Source: Ruminococcus sp. (GTDB lineage: Bacteria; Bacillota; Clostridia; Oscillospirales; Ruminococcaceae). From it: a DNA stretch of 21,267 nt. The notes beneath the pieces are model-generated. The model saw only the letters and a list, made by a program, of their open reading frames with translations, made no database searches and was not told the origin of the DNA. This document shows, piece after piece, positions 15,040-21,267 of the stretch. The stretch is taken from contig JAMPAO010000042.1 of assembly GCA_023667165.1 (NCBI GenBank), positions 1-21,267 on the forward strand. Reading direction: 5' to 3'. The translations under genes were made by a program, and so were the position numbers. The number at the start of each line of letters is the position of its first letter. Positions within the stretch are counted from its first letter, which is position 1.

Positions 15040-16326
15040 ATCACCACTCCTTTTTATTGCCGACGGGTATTCGTATATTATTTTTCCTCCGGAAAGGGTC
15101 ATAAGAACCTTTCCTTTGAGGATCTCTCCCTTGAATACGCTGTTGCGCGATCTTGAAGCGAATTTTTCGGGATCGACCGTCCATTCTCTGTTAAGATCCG
15201 CTATGATAAAATCCGCCTTTTCGCCCTTTTTTATAACAGCCTCCTTTATCCCGAGCAAACGCCTGGGATTTGCCGACATAAGGTAAACTATCCTCGTCAG
15301 AGGGATCTTGCCCTTATGATACAGCTCCGTCAGCGCTGCCGCAAAGGAAGTTTCAAGCCCTACAACTCCGTTGGGGGATCTTTCGAAATCCGCTTTTTCC
15401 TCCGGAGAATGAGGCGCGTGATCGGTAACGATACAGTCTACCGTTCCGTCCAGTATTCCCTCTATTACGGCAAGACGGTCGCTTTCCTCCCTTAAAGGGG
15501 GGTTCATTCTGAAATCGGCATCCCTCGCAAGCAGTTTTTCATGGGTATACATAAAGTAATGGGGGGCGGTTTCGCAGGTGACTCTCACTCCCCTTTTCTT
15601 GGCGCTGCGGATAATATCTATGCTGCCCTTTGTTGACACATGGCAGATATGTATCCTGCCGCCGCAGGAGTCCGCAAGAGCTATCTCCCGTGCTGTAACG
15701 CTGTCCTCGGAGGCTCTGTCCATTCCCTTGACTCCCAGCTTTTCGGATATTTCGCCCTTATGCATGACGCCGCCGTCGATTATCTTCAGATCCTCGCAGT
15801 GAGAAGCCGTAAGCAGTCCCAGCTTATCCGCTTTGGCTATCGCCTCACGCATAAGCTCGGCGTTTTCCACCGGTCTGCCGTCGTCGGAAATCATTTTTAT
15901 CCCCGCCTCGGCATATTCTTCAAGGTTTGACAGTTCCTCTCCTTTCATGCCCTTTGTAACGGTGCATACGGGGTAGACCTTAACGCCGGTAGGCTCGGCT
16001 TTCTTTATCATATATTCCGCAGCCTCGGCACTGTCGCAGGGGGGGACGGTATTCGGCATACAGGCAACAGCCGTAAATCCGCCCGCAGCAGCCGCAGCGC
16101 AGCCTGTAAGGATATCTTCCTTATGGGTCTGCCCCGGATCCCTGAAATGTACGTGTATATCGCACAGAGCAGGCATTGCGGTAAGTCCTTTGCAGCGGTA
16201 TGTTACATCGGCAGCGGCGTTTATGCTTTTGCCGATATCGGATATAATACCGTCATTTACAAGTATATCCGACATAAAAACGCCGTTTTCGCCGCATATG
16301 TTCAGATCTTTGAACAATATCTTCAT
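14116..16326 (-). CDS. pyrC-pyrF: Continuous dihydroorotase / orotidine-5'-phosphate decarboxylase frame (PyrC-PyrF)
   Basis: A single open frame of 736 residues holding two complete enzymes. Residues 1-429 are a class I dihydroorotase that closes carbamoyl aspartate to dihydroorotate. Metal and substrate motifs are DIHVHFRDPGQTHKED, ASHCED, HICHVST, CETAPHYF, FRMNPPLR and CIVTDHAPH. Residues 430-736 are a type 2 OMP decarboxylase that makes UMP: TVVGLDPKLEYIPEYI, the catalytic DAKRNDIGAT, and LVPGYGAQGGGAQG. Both parts have the full length of free-standing enzymes, and the junction (YEYPSAIKRSGD then MSFDRLIEK) has no linker domain. The pyrC part starts at an ATG overlapping the pyrR stop (ATGA). 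A strong internal ribosome site precedes Met430, so a separate PyrF is likely made as well as, or instead of, a fusion. Confidence 0.93.
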   Translation of the reverse strand: MKILFKDLNICGENGVFMSDILVNDGIISDIGKSINAAADVTYRCKGLTAMPALCDIHVHFRDPGQTHKEDILTGCAAAAAGGFTAVACMPNTVPPCDSAEAAEYMIKKAEPTGVKVYPVCTVTKGMKGEELSNLEEYAEAGIKMISDDGRPVENAELMREAIAKADKLGLLTASHCEDLKIIDGGVMHKGEISEKLGVKGMDRASEDSVTAREIALADSCGGRIHICHVSTKGSIDIIRSAKKRGVRVTCETAPHYFMYTHEKLLARDADFRMNPPLREESDRLAVIEGILDGTVDCIVTDHAPHSPEEKADFERSPNGVVGLETSFAAALTELYHKGKIPLTRIVYLMSANPRRLLGIKEAVIKKGEKADFIIADLNREWTVDPEKFASRSRNSVFKGEILKGKVLMTLSGGKIIYEYPSAIKRSGDMSFDRLIEKIIETGNPTVVGLDPKLEYIPEYIKKKCAEKHGEGFKAAAAALYRFNKGIIDAVCDIVPAVKPQAAYYEMYGYHGVKALYKTIKYARSKGMFVIVDAKRNDIGATMEAYSAAYLGSTEVYGVKQAAFGADALTVNGYLGTDGIEPALKTGGGIFVLAKTSNKSSGELQDKRLCDGTAVYEVMGDMCEKWGEKHIGKYGYSSVGAVVGATYPQMLAELRERLPHTFFLVPGYGAQGGGAQGVAGGFDENGLGAIVNSSRAVMCAYKNEGCDEHEYAEAARRECVRMRDDITSHIPPIKAE
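15037..15052 (-). promoter_or_regulatory. Strong internal ribosome-binding site and ATG for pyrF
   Basis: AAGGAG (15047-15052) stands seven bases ahead of an in-frame ATG (15037-15039), an optimal arrangement. It lies inside the continuous pyrC-pyrF frame, where a stop codon would be expected in related operons. Confidence 0.85.
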
Positions 16327-16877
16327 TCCTGATCCGCTCCTTTCTTTCCGCCGTTATCCGCAAATATAACGACCTTGTCGCAGCCGTCGGACTCCTTTAC
16401 CATCACCCTTACGGTTTCGTCCTTCGAAGTAGGGAGATTTTTTCCCACATAATCCGGCCGTATGGGCAATTCCCTGTGACCTCTGTCAATCAGCACCGCA
16501 AGCTGTATGCACATCGGCCTGCCCCTGCTCATAACGGCGTCGATCGCGGCGCGGGAGCTTCTGCCGGTAAAGATAACGTCGTCCACCAGCACTACCTTTT
16601 TATCCCTTACATCAAAAGAAACAGAAGACCTGTCGCTGCTCGCAGCCTTGATATCATCACGGTAAGCGGTAATATCAAGCATTCCCATGGGAATATCCAG
16701 ACCTTCTGTTTCCTTAAGCCTCAGGGCGATCCTCTGAGCGAGATAAACTCCCCTTGACATGATACCTATAAAGCACAACCCGTCGGTGCCTTTGTTTCGC
16801 TCGATTATTTCACAGGAAATACGGGCGATAGCACGATTCATTGATTTTTCGTCAAGAATGACCGCTTTCTGAACCAT
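16323..16877 (-). CDS. pyrR: Bifunctional pyr operon attenuation regulator / uracil phosphoribosyltransferase
   Basis: RNA-binding regulator of 184 residues. With UMP or UTP bound, PyrR grips a hairpin in pyr leaders and favours termination; many members also convert uracil to UMP. The start MVQKAVILDEKSMNRAIARI lines up with Bacillus PyrR (MNQKAVILDE). The PRPP-binding loop is VVLVDDVIFTGRSSRAAID, and the tail has RGHRELPIRPDYVGKNLPTS, typical of the family. I choose the ATG at 16877; GGGAGG lies 11 bases upstream, and an adjacent in-frame GTG (16880) has better spacing, so the true start may be one codon earlier. The longer open frame reaching 16955 runs through the leader terminator and is not coding. 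The stop overlaps the pyrC ATG by four bases. Confidence 0.97.
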   Translation of the reverse strand: MVQKAVILDEKSMNRAIARISCEIIERNKGTDGLCFIGIMSRGVYLAQRIALRLKETEGLDIPMGMLDITAYRDDIKAASSDRSSVSFDVRDKKVVLVDDVIFTGRSSRAAIDAVMSRGRPMCIQLAVLIDRGHRELPIRPDYVGKNLPTSKDETVRVMVKESDGCDKVVIFADNGGKKGADQE

Positions 16878-16895
16878 CACTTTAAATACCTCCCG

Positions 16896-16929
16896 AAAAA
16901 AACTGCCTATCGCAAAGGACGGCAGTTTT
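16896..16929 (-). terminator. Attenuator terminator of the pyr leader
   Basis: In the minus-strand RNA AAAACTGCC (16921-16929) pairs perfectly with GGCAGTTTT (16899-16907) around a 13-base loop and runs straight into a T-rich run, a classic intrinsic terminator. It lies between the pyr promoter and the pyrR start. Its 5' arm CTGCC can instead pair with an upstream GGCAG (16985-16989), which would form the antiterminator. Confidence 0.9.
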
Positions 16930-16984
16930 GAAAAAACATATAACAGTGCAGACACGGTAACGCACGGTAAATACTGAATTCAAG

Positions 16985-17018
16985 CTGCCTTGTCGATCTC
17001 ACGGTACCGACTTAAAGG
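16985..17018 (-). promoter_or_regulatory. PyrR-binding hairpin (anti-antiterminator) and antiterminator strand
   Basis: In the minus-strand RNA CCTT, a 3-base bulge, GTCGGT, loop, ATCGAC and AAGG form a bulged stem-loop (16988-17018). Its loop contains CCGTGA, matching the CNGNGA core of PyrR binding loops. The AAGG closing strand runs into GGCAG (16985-16989), which is complementary to the terminator arm. PyrR binding would therefore hide the antiterminator strand and let the terminator form when pyrimidines are abundant. Confidence 0.8.
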
Positions 17019-17040
17019 TTGCTGATATATACTACAAATC

Positions 17041-17069
17041 ATTATACCACATCTTCTGTACAAAGTCAA
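17041..17069 (-). promoter_or_regulatory. Sigma-A promoter of the pyr operon
   Basis: TTGACT (17064-17069) and TATAAT (17041-17046) on the minus strand are separated by exactly 17 bases. The start should fall near 17035, leaving a leader of about 157 bases before pyrR that holds the attenuator. The -10 box is preceded directly by ATGTGG, as in two other promoters here. Confidence 0.9.
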
Positions 17070-17119
17070 CAGCTATTTCAATGAATTTTTGATGAATATA
17101 ATAAATCCGTATAATTATG

Positions 17120-18055
17120 TCACGGAGCGCCGATACTGTCCGGATCTGCGGGAGGATCTCCGCTTTTTTCCGTTTCATCTTCCTCGGGTACGGGCAGCGG
17201 CGGCGCCGCTGTCTTGCCTTTTATTTTATCTTTCAGAAGCTGCAGCGCCTCGGAATATTTATGAGAGCGCATTCTCGGAAAGGCTCTTACAAGACGGTCC
17301 GTTTCCTCGTCCCGCTCGGATATGAGCCGCTCGTATTCGCTTCTGAGCTTTTCCGCGCTGCTTGCGTTTATATCCTGCACTTTTTCGACAACGTTTCCTG
17401 CGGCTTCCTTGAATTTGTAAATGTTGCTTTTTACCTTAAGCGTTCCCGACGCCAGCTTCATGCCTGTTTTTACGGAAACGTTCAAGAGAAGTCCGGAAAG
17501 CTCGTCAAGGCGTTTGAGCTTGTCGTTGAGCTTTCTTACAGCCATCAGGGACGCCGCCGTGTCAAAAGCGAGCAGCACCGACATTATAACAACTATGACA
17601 AGTCCTGCCTTTACGGGTATCTTGTTTATCGCGTTTACTACCGCCGGCTGGATATATTTCATCATGATAACGCAGCCGAAGCCGAAAAAAAGCGAATTTC
17701 TCAGGCATATATATCCCTTGTAATTGAACCTCATATGGGAATAATCCCACCATCTTGCATGAAACAGCTTCTCCATTCCCCAGCCCATGAAAAACTCAAA
17801 GGATGTGCACACTATCGTTGAGGCGATAAAAAGCAGCACATAGGTATCGCTTATGGGTCTGAAAAAAATGACTATCATCAGAACGCCTACACCGTAAATG
17901 GGACAAAGGGGCATATTGAGAAATCCCCTGTTCTGATATTCTCCCGTTTCAAAGGTCATGTCTACGACCTCTATGCACCAGCCGACAAAGCTCCAGAAAC
18001 AGAAGATCAGAAACATCTGATAAAGGCTGTATTCTATAAAAGGTATGACCGTCAT
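17120..18055 (-). CDS. CmpB-type putative ABC-transporter membrane protein (PF06541-like)
   Basis: Integral membrane protein of 311 residues with about five helices near residues 10-30, 51-66, 72-90, 118-134 and 150-170. A cytoplasmic tail rich in Lys, Glu and Leu follows (coiled-coil-like) and ends in a Pro/Asp-rich segment. The conserved family blocks are present: WSFVGWCIEV, NRGFLNMPLCPIYGVG, EFFMGWGMEKLF and ARWWDYS. The family is named for ABC transporters but no ATPase is nearby, and its biochemical role is not established. I place the start at the ATG at 18055, where homologues begin; AAGGAG is 14 bases upstream, which is loose. An alternative ATG at 18103 overlaps the stop of the HD gene (ATGA) but has no ribosome site. 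Co-transcribed with the HD hydrolase. Confidence 0.88.
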   Translation of the reverse strand: MTVIPFIEYSLYQMFLIFCFWSFVGWCIEVVDMTFETGEYQNRGFLNMPLCPIYGVGVLMIVIFFRPISDTYVLLFIASTIVCTSFEFFMGWGMEKLFHARWWDYSHMRFNYKGYICLRNSLFFGFGCVIMMKYIQPAVVNAINKIPVKAGLVIVVIMSVLLAFDTAASLMAVRKLNDKLKRLDELSGLLLNVSVKTGMKLASGTLKVKSNIYKFKEAAGNVVEKVQDINASSAEKLRSEYERLISERDEETDRLVRAFPRMRSHKYSEALQLLKDKIKGKTAAPPLPVPEEDETEKSGDPPADPDSIGAP

Positions 18056-18099
18056 AATATAGCGTATAGCTCCTTTCTCCGTCAGCCGTATGCATGATA

Positions 18100-18768
18100 T
18101 CATATCATGTCGGAATTATTTGCTCTGATCCTGAATTTTACGCCCAGAAATTCCGCCGACTTTTTGCAAAGTATCATTCGCTGCATAAATATCTCAAAAT
18201 ACTCCATTACGGAGGATATTCTGTTATCTATGGTCAAATCGAGTATAAGCTCGGTTTTGTCGCTGTTGAAATAAAGCTCGGACTTCTCCACGGCAAAATT
18301 CACCCTGTCGTGTATATCCGCCGCCAAGTCCTCGATATTCCTGACCCTGCTGCGGCGCACGTCGGTCTTGTCGGCTATGATAAGCGCCGCCGTGATCGCG
18401 TTCAGAGGCTGCGCCGTGCTTTCGTCGTGGTTGCCTATGGCGGAGATTATATCGCATATCTCCTCGGCGGGCATATTGAGATTATCAAGAAGCCGGAAAG
18501 CCATAACGGCTCCGCTCTGGGCATGGTCGACGCGGTTTATCACATTGCCTATATCGTGCATATAAGCGGCGATCATACCAAGCTCGGTCTTTCGTTCATC
18601 GCAGCCCAGACCCTCCATTATCATCTTTACGGTATCCGCCACCTTTTCAACATGAGCAAAGGAATGCTCCGTATATCCCTGCGCCTTTACCGCCGCGTCG
18701 GCGTTCTTTATATAGGTATGTATATCGGCATTCTGCCTGATATACTTGTATGTGACATTACTTGACAT
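18100..18768 (-). CDS. HD-domain phosphohydrolase
   Basis: Metal-dependent hydrolase of 222 residues. The HD signature is complete: His39 in EHSFAHVEKV, His71-Asp72 in AAYMHDIGN, His114 in IGNHDES, and Asp133 in LIIADKTDVRRSRVRN. The C-terminal 80 residues are a less conserved alpha/beta tail. HD proteins cleave phosphate esters of nucleotides or cyclic nucleotides, but nothing here fixes the substrate. The ATG at 18768 has GGAGG six bases upstream. An in-frame ATG at 18807 lies at the predicted transcription start and is therefore unlikely. It is the first gene of a two-gene unit with the CmpB-like protein, and lies back to back with capA. Confidence 0.92.
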   Translation of the reverse strand: MSSNVTYKYIRQNADIHTYIKNADAAVKAQGYTEHSFAHVEKVADTVKMIMEGLGCDERKTELGMIAAYMHDIGNVINRVDHAQSGAVMAFRLLDNLNMPAEEICDIISAIGNHDESTAQPLNAITAALIIADKTDVRRSRVRNIEDLAADIHDRVNFAVEKSELYFNSDKTELILDLTIDNRISSVMEYFEIFMQRMILCKKSAEFLGVKFRIRANNSDMI

Positions 18769-18783
18769 ATATGACCTCCGTTT

Positions 18784-18803
18784 CGGCTTTTTCAAAAAAG
18801 CCG
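18784..18803 (-). repeat. Hairpin in the 5' leader of the HD gene
   Basis: CGGCTTTTT (18795-18803 read on the minus strand) and AAAAAGCCG (18784-18792) are perfect complements with a two-base centre. They sit between the promoter and the GGAGG site, about a dozen bases before it. This may stabilise the 5' end of the mRNA or modulate initiation. It is not followed by a U-tract. Confidence 0.65.
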
Positions 18804-18812
18804 CCATTTGAT

Positions 18813-18840
18813 ATTATACCACATAAAGCCGATTTGTCAA
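18813..18840 (-). promoter_or_regulatory. Sigma-A promoter of the HD/CmpB-like unit
   Basis: TTGACA (18835-18840) and TATAAT (18813-18818) on the minus strand are spaced 16 bases apart, with ATGTGG abutting the -10 box. Start expected near 18806, giving a short leader of about 38 bases. Divergent from the capA promoter 50 bases away. Confidence 0.85.
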
Positions 18841-18891
18841 GAAGATTTGCCTTTTCTTACGCAAATTTAATAATTGTTACCGTTTTTTAAC

Positions 18892-18920
18892 TTGATTTTT
18901 ACTGCGGTATGGGTTATAAT
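18892..18920 (+). promoter_or_regulatory. Sigma-A promoter of the capA-like gene
   Basis: TTGATT (18892-18897) and TATAAT (18915-18920) are separated by exactly 17 bases on the plus strand. The predicted start near 18927 leaves an untranslated leader of about 170 bases before the ATG at 19100. Confidence 0.8.
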
Positions 18921-18926
18921 GAATTA

Positions 18927-19099
18927 AAAGATAGATATACGGATCTGTATCTGTTTTGATTTGAAGAACTTGCGTAAACGGCGCTCAAAAATCCGAATAT
19001 ACGGTTTTTGAGAGGCTTGGGGCGCGGCGGATCTTCAGCTTAAAACGGTACCGACGTCCAAAAAAGTGCAGAATAAACGAAAGAAACGGAGATGTTACG
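18927..19099 (+). promoter_or_regulatory. Long structured leader of the capA-like gene, class unknown
   Basis: This 170-base stretch carries no plausible gene. It contains a small imperfect hairpin (AGATA/TAC with GTATCT, about 18931-18951). It also has a strong one, CTCAAAAA-T-CCG (18984-18995) pairing with CGGTTTTTGAG (19002-19012) around AATATA with one bulged T. Neither is followed by a U-tract. A GC-rich segment (19013-19060) follows. I match it to no known riboswitch class. Confidence 0.45.
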
Positions 19100-20224
19100 A
19101 TGAAAATTGCCAAGGCGGCAGTATGCACCGCCCTGTTTACCGCTGTAATGATCTACGGCTGCCGTGCGCTTTACGATCCGGACGGAAGCGACGCGGGCGA
19201 TGTTTTCGCGGAAGAATCCCCTGCGGCGGAGAGCGATATCCCCGAAACTGAGGTAAGCAAGGCTGACGGCGCGGAGATAACGCTTTCCTCGGATAAGGAA
19301 AAATCCTTTACAAGGGGAAAAACCGTTACGTTTTCTTTTATCGGCGACTGTCTGCTTGCGTCAAACGCGGGCGACAAACGAACCGATTCCTTTGCGGAAT
19401 ACGCAAAGGAAAAATCACCGTCCTATTTTCTCGAAAAGGCTGTTCCCTATTACTGCAACAGCGATTTTGTCATGGCAAACAGCGAATTTGTCATGTCGGA
19501 CAGGCAGCTTCCCAAGGAACCGAAAAGCGGCACCGCATTCTGGTTCAAATCCCCCGAGGATAATGCAAATATCCTCAGAGAAGGTCAGATAGATATAGTA
19601 ACCATTGCCAACAACCATACAGCGGATTACGGAAAAAAAGGCTATGAGGATACCAAAGCGGCTCTTGACGCCGCAGGGATCGTCTGGGGAGATACGGATA
19701 ATCCGGTTTATGTGGAAAAAGACGGCATACGGTTCGGCATCATATGCACAAATCTTTTCAATATCAACTACGATCCGCTTGTAACGCCTGTGATCGAAAA
19801 GGTAAAGTCCGAAAGCGATATACAGATACTTTATTTCCACGGCGGCACGGAAAACGAGCATATCCCCGAGGAATGGCTCACGGAGCTGTGCCACAAATAT
19901 GCGGATATGGGCGTAGATCTTATTATCGGATCTCACCCTCATGTGCTGCGGCCCATGGAGGAGTACAACGGGGTGGATATAATCTATTCCCTGGGCAATT
20001 TCTGCTACGGCGGCAACAGGCTTCCCGAAAACCGTACAATGATACTTACAGAGGCGTTTACCTTTGACGAAAACGGTTTTTACATATCCCAAGAGGAAAG
20101 CTTCACGCCATTTTACGTTTACGGAGGCAGCCATAACAACTGGCAGCCTGCGCCGATAACCGATCCCAAGGAGATATCCAAAGCGTTGGCGTTTATGTAC
20201 GGCGCGTCCGATACGCCGTACTGA
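19100..20224 (+). CDS. CapA-family (poly-gamma-glutamate capsule type) secreted metallohydrolase-like protein
   Basis: Secreted or lipid-anchored protein of 374 residues with the PGA_cap metallophosphatase-like fold. An N-terminal signal (MKIAKAAVCTALFTAVMIYGC) ends in a possible lipobox with Cys21, followed by an acidic linker to about residue 70. Fold motifs in order are FIGDCLL (Asp83), IANNHTADYG (170-178), FHGGTENE (247 on), IIGSHPHVLRP (276 on) and YSLGNFCYGG (296 on), all typical of the family. CapA proteins act in capsule or cell-surface metabolism, but many members have no known substrate, and no capB/capC partner is here. The ATG at 19100 has GGAG eight bases upstream. It is a single-gene unit between its own promoter and a strong terminator. 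Confidence 0.93.
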   Translation: MKIAKAAVCTALFTAVMIYGCRALYDPDGSDAGDVFAEESPAAESDIPETEVSKADGAEITLSSDKEKSFTRGKTVTFSFIGDCLLASNAGDKRTDSFAEYAKEKSPSYFLEKAVPYYCNSDFVMANSEFVMSDRQLPKEPKSGTAFWFKSPEDNANILREGQIDIVTIANNHTADYGKKGYEDTKAALDAAGIVWGDTDNPVYVEKDGIRFGIICTNLFNINYDPLVTPVIEKVKSESDIQILYFHGGTENEHIPEEWLTELCHKYADMGVDLIIGSHPHVLRPMEEYNGVDIIYSLGNFCYGGNRLPENRTMILTEAFTFDENGFYISQEESFTPFYVYGGSHNNWQPAPITDPKEISKALAFMYGASDTPY

Positions 20225-20242
20225 TATTATTCAAATTACGAG

Positions 20243-20287
20243 AAAATTTCCCGATACGGCAATTACGCCGCTTATCGGGAAATTTTT
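20243..20287 (+). terminator. Strong intrinsic terminator after the capA-like gene
   Basis: A perfect 13-bp stem, AAATTTCCCGATA (20244-20256) with TATCGGGAAATTT (20273-20285), encloses a second small hairpin (CGGC/GCCG) and runs into a T-rich tail. The AT-flanked stem could also work in the opposite direction. The manA promoter starts directly after it. Confidence 0.9.
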
Positions 20288-20289
20288 AT

Positions 20290-20318
20290 TTGACAAATCT
20301 GCATATATGTGGTATTAT
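20290..20318 (+). promoter_or_regulatory. Sigma-A promoter of manA
   Basis: TTGACA (20290-20295) and TATTAT (20313-20318) are spaced exactly 17 bases, with ATGTGG directly before the -10 box. Start expected near 20325, about 50 bases before the ATG. Confidence 0.85.
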
Positions 20319-20373
20319 TTAAAGGATGAAAAATAAAGCGGGAAACCGCCGGAATAAAGGAGTTACGATATTT

Positions 20374-21267
20374 ATGAAACCTGTTAAGCTCAACCCCGCG
20401 TTCAAGGATTATCTTTGGGGAGGCACAAGGCTCAGAGATGATTTCGGCAAGGACTGTGATTTTGACAAAATAGCCGAAAGCTGGGAGCTTTCCTGCCATA
20501 AGGACGGCAATTCGGTCGTTGCAAACGGCGAATTTGCAGGAAAGACGCTTGCGGAATACATTGAGATAAACGGCAGATCCGTTCTGGGGAGCAACTGCGA
20601 TAAATTCGAAAATTTTCCGATCCTCATCAAGCTTATAGACGCCAAGGACAACCTTTCCGTTCAGGTACACCCCGATAACGATTACGCTCAGCGCGTGGAG
20701 GGCGAGTACGGCAAAACCGAGATGTGGTACATCGTTGACTGCGACCCCGGCGCAGAGCTTTTGTACGGCTTCAAAAAAGAAGTTACAAAAGAGGAGTTTC
20801 GCCGGCGTATCGAGAACAACACCCTGCTTGAAATAACCCAGTCCGTACCTGTGAAAAAGGGTGACGTTTTCTTCATAAAAGCGGGTACTCTTCACGCTAT
20901 CGGCAAGGGTATCCTTATCGCCGAGATACAGCAGAATTCCAACACCACCTACCGTATTTACGATTACGGGCGCGTGGGCGCGGACGGCAAGCCGAGACAG
21001 CTTCACATAGATAAGGCGGCGGAGGTGACGGAGCTTTGCCCTGCTACGCCTTATCCGCAGACGGAGCCTTTTACCGAAAACGGCGCGGTCAAGCGTTTGC
21101 TGGCAAAATGCGAGTATTTTACGGTTTACTCCGTTGAAACGGAAAAGCAAGCGACCTTTAACGCGGACGGCACGTCTTTCCACAACATACTGATACTGGA
21201 GGGCAGCGCCGCGTTAAAGTGCGGAAGTGAAACTCTCTCCCTAAAGAAAGGCGACAGCGTTTTCATT
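20374..21267 (+). CDS. manA: Mannose-6-phosphate isomerase, class I (3' end beyond the window)
   Basis: Zinc-dependent isomerase linking mannose-6-phosphate and fructose-6-phosphate, feeding mannose into glycolysis and GDP-mannose synthesis. The 298 codons visible begin MKPVKLNPAFKDYLWGGTRL and show the cupin metal site: LSVQVHPDND (Gln97, His99), KTEMWYI (Glu116) and GTLHAIG (His174). The catalytic arginine region is in NTTYRIYDYGR. The short Firmicute-type ManA is only slightly longer than this, so just the last few residues are missing. The ATG at 20374 is preceded by AAAGGAG at 11 bases. It has its own promoter just after the capA terminator and is not obviously linked to its neighbours. 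The minus-strand open frame opposite it is a shadow. Confidence 0.95.
   Translation, partial: MKPVKLNPAFKDYLWGGTRLRDDFGKDCDFDKIAESWELSCHKDGNSVVANGEFAGKTLAEYIEINGRSVLGSNCDKFENFPILIKLIDAKDNLSVQVHPDNDYAQRVEGEYGKTEMWYIVDCDPGAELLYGFKKEVTKEEFRRRIENNTLLEITQSVPVKKGDVFFIKAGTLHAIGKGILIAEIQQNSNTTYRIYDYGRVGADGKPRQLHIDKAAEVTELCPATPYPQTEPFTENGAVKRLLAKCEYFTVYSVETEKQATFNADGTSFHNILILEGSAALKCGSETLSLKKGDSVFI

Noticed and set aside
16878..16955. N-terminal extension of pyrR to 16955
   Set aside because: The extra 26 residues are encoded by the attenuator terminator hairpin; homologues begin at MVQKAV.
20272..21183. 303-codon minus-strand open frame opposite manA
   Set aside because: manA is unmistakable on the plus strand; the opposite frame crosses its promoter and the capA terminator.

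Overview
The window looks like chromosomal DNA from a strictly anaerobic Firmicute, most likely a Ruminococcus-type member of the Clostridia. This is inferred from mid-range GC, strong AGGAGG-type ribosome sites, sigma-A promoters of the TTGACA/TATAAT type, a class III (anaerobic) ribonucleotide reductase under NrdR boxes, a PyrR-attenuated pyrimidine operon, a class 1B PyrD/PyrK pair and a CmpB-type membrane protein. I see no tRNA, rRNA, CRISPR array, phage gene or insertion sequence. Nearly all the DNA is accounted for by 14 genes: 12 on the minus strand and two (capA-like and a partial manA) on the plus strand at the right end.

Layout from the left edge. Positions 1-198 hold a short unresolved stretch and a plus-strand terminator. 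Next is a minus-strand unit read right to left: nrdD (2506-4752), nrdG (1829-2350) and an oligopeptide-type solute-binding lipoprotein (199-1803). It has a textbook promoter (4857-4885) followed by two NrdR boxes exactly 32 bp apart. The next unit, also minus, is a long pyrimidine operon starting near 17035: pyrR, a continuous pyrC-pyrF frame, carA, carB, an unrecognised membrane protein, pyrK, pyrD, an ANT(6)-family nucleotidyltransferase, a histidine phosphatase and ruvX (ending at 4950). Its leader holds a PyrR-binding hairpin, an antiterminator strand and an intrinsic terminator. Upstream is a two-gene minus-strand unit, an HD-domain hydrolase followed by a CmpB-like membrane protein, with its own promoter. 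Divergent from it on the plus strand are a CapA-family gene with a long structured leader and a strong terminator, then manA, which runs off the right edge.

How the genes work together: PyrR senses UMP/UTP and sets read-through of the leader. CarA/CarB, PyrC, PyrK/PyrD and PyrF cover carbamoyl phosphate, dihydroorotate, orotate and the last step to UMP. pyrB and pyrE are not in the window and must be elsewhere or replaced. NrdD/NrdG would then convert ribonucleotides to deoxyribonucleotides without oxygen.

The most striking observation is that this NrdD, otherwise complete through its C-terminal cysteine cluster, stops exactly where the glycyl-radical loop should be (it ends ERIRRFTCC), and none of the three downstream frames restores that loop. 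Either the enzyme is dead, the assembly is wrong or rearranged there, or the radical loop is supplied from elsewhere. Second is the stop-free pyrC-pyrF junction that still carries a perfect internal ribosome site and ATG. Third are several long inverted repeats inside operons, especially a perfect 18-bp one between carB and the unknown membrane gene, built of four GATATC units at helical spacing.
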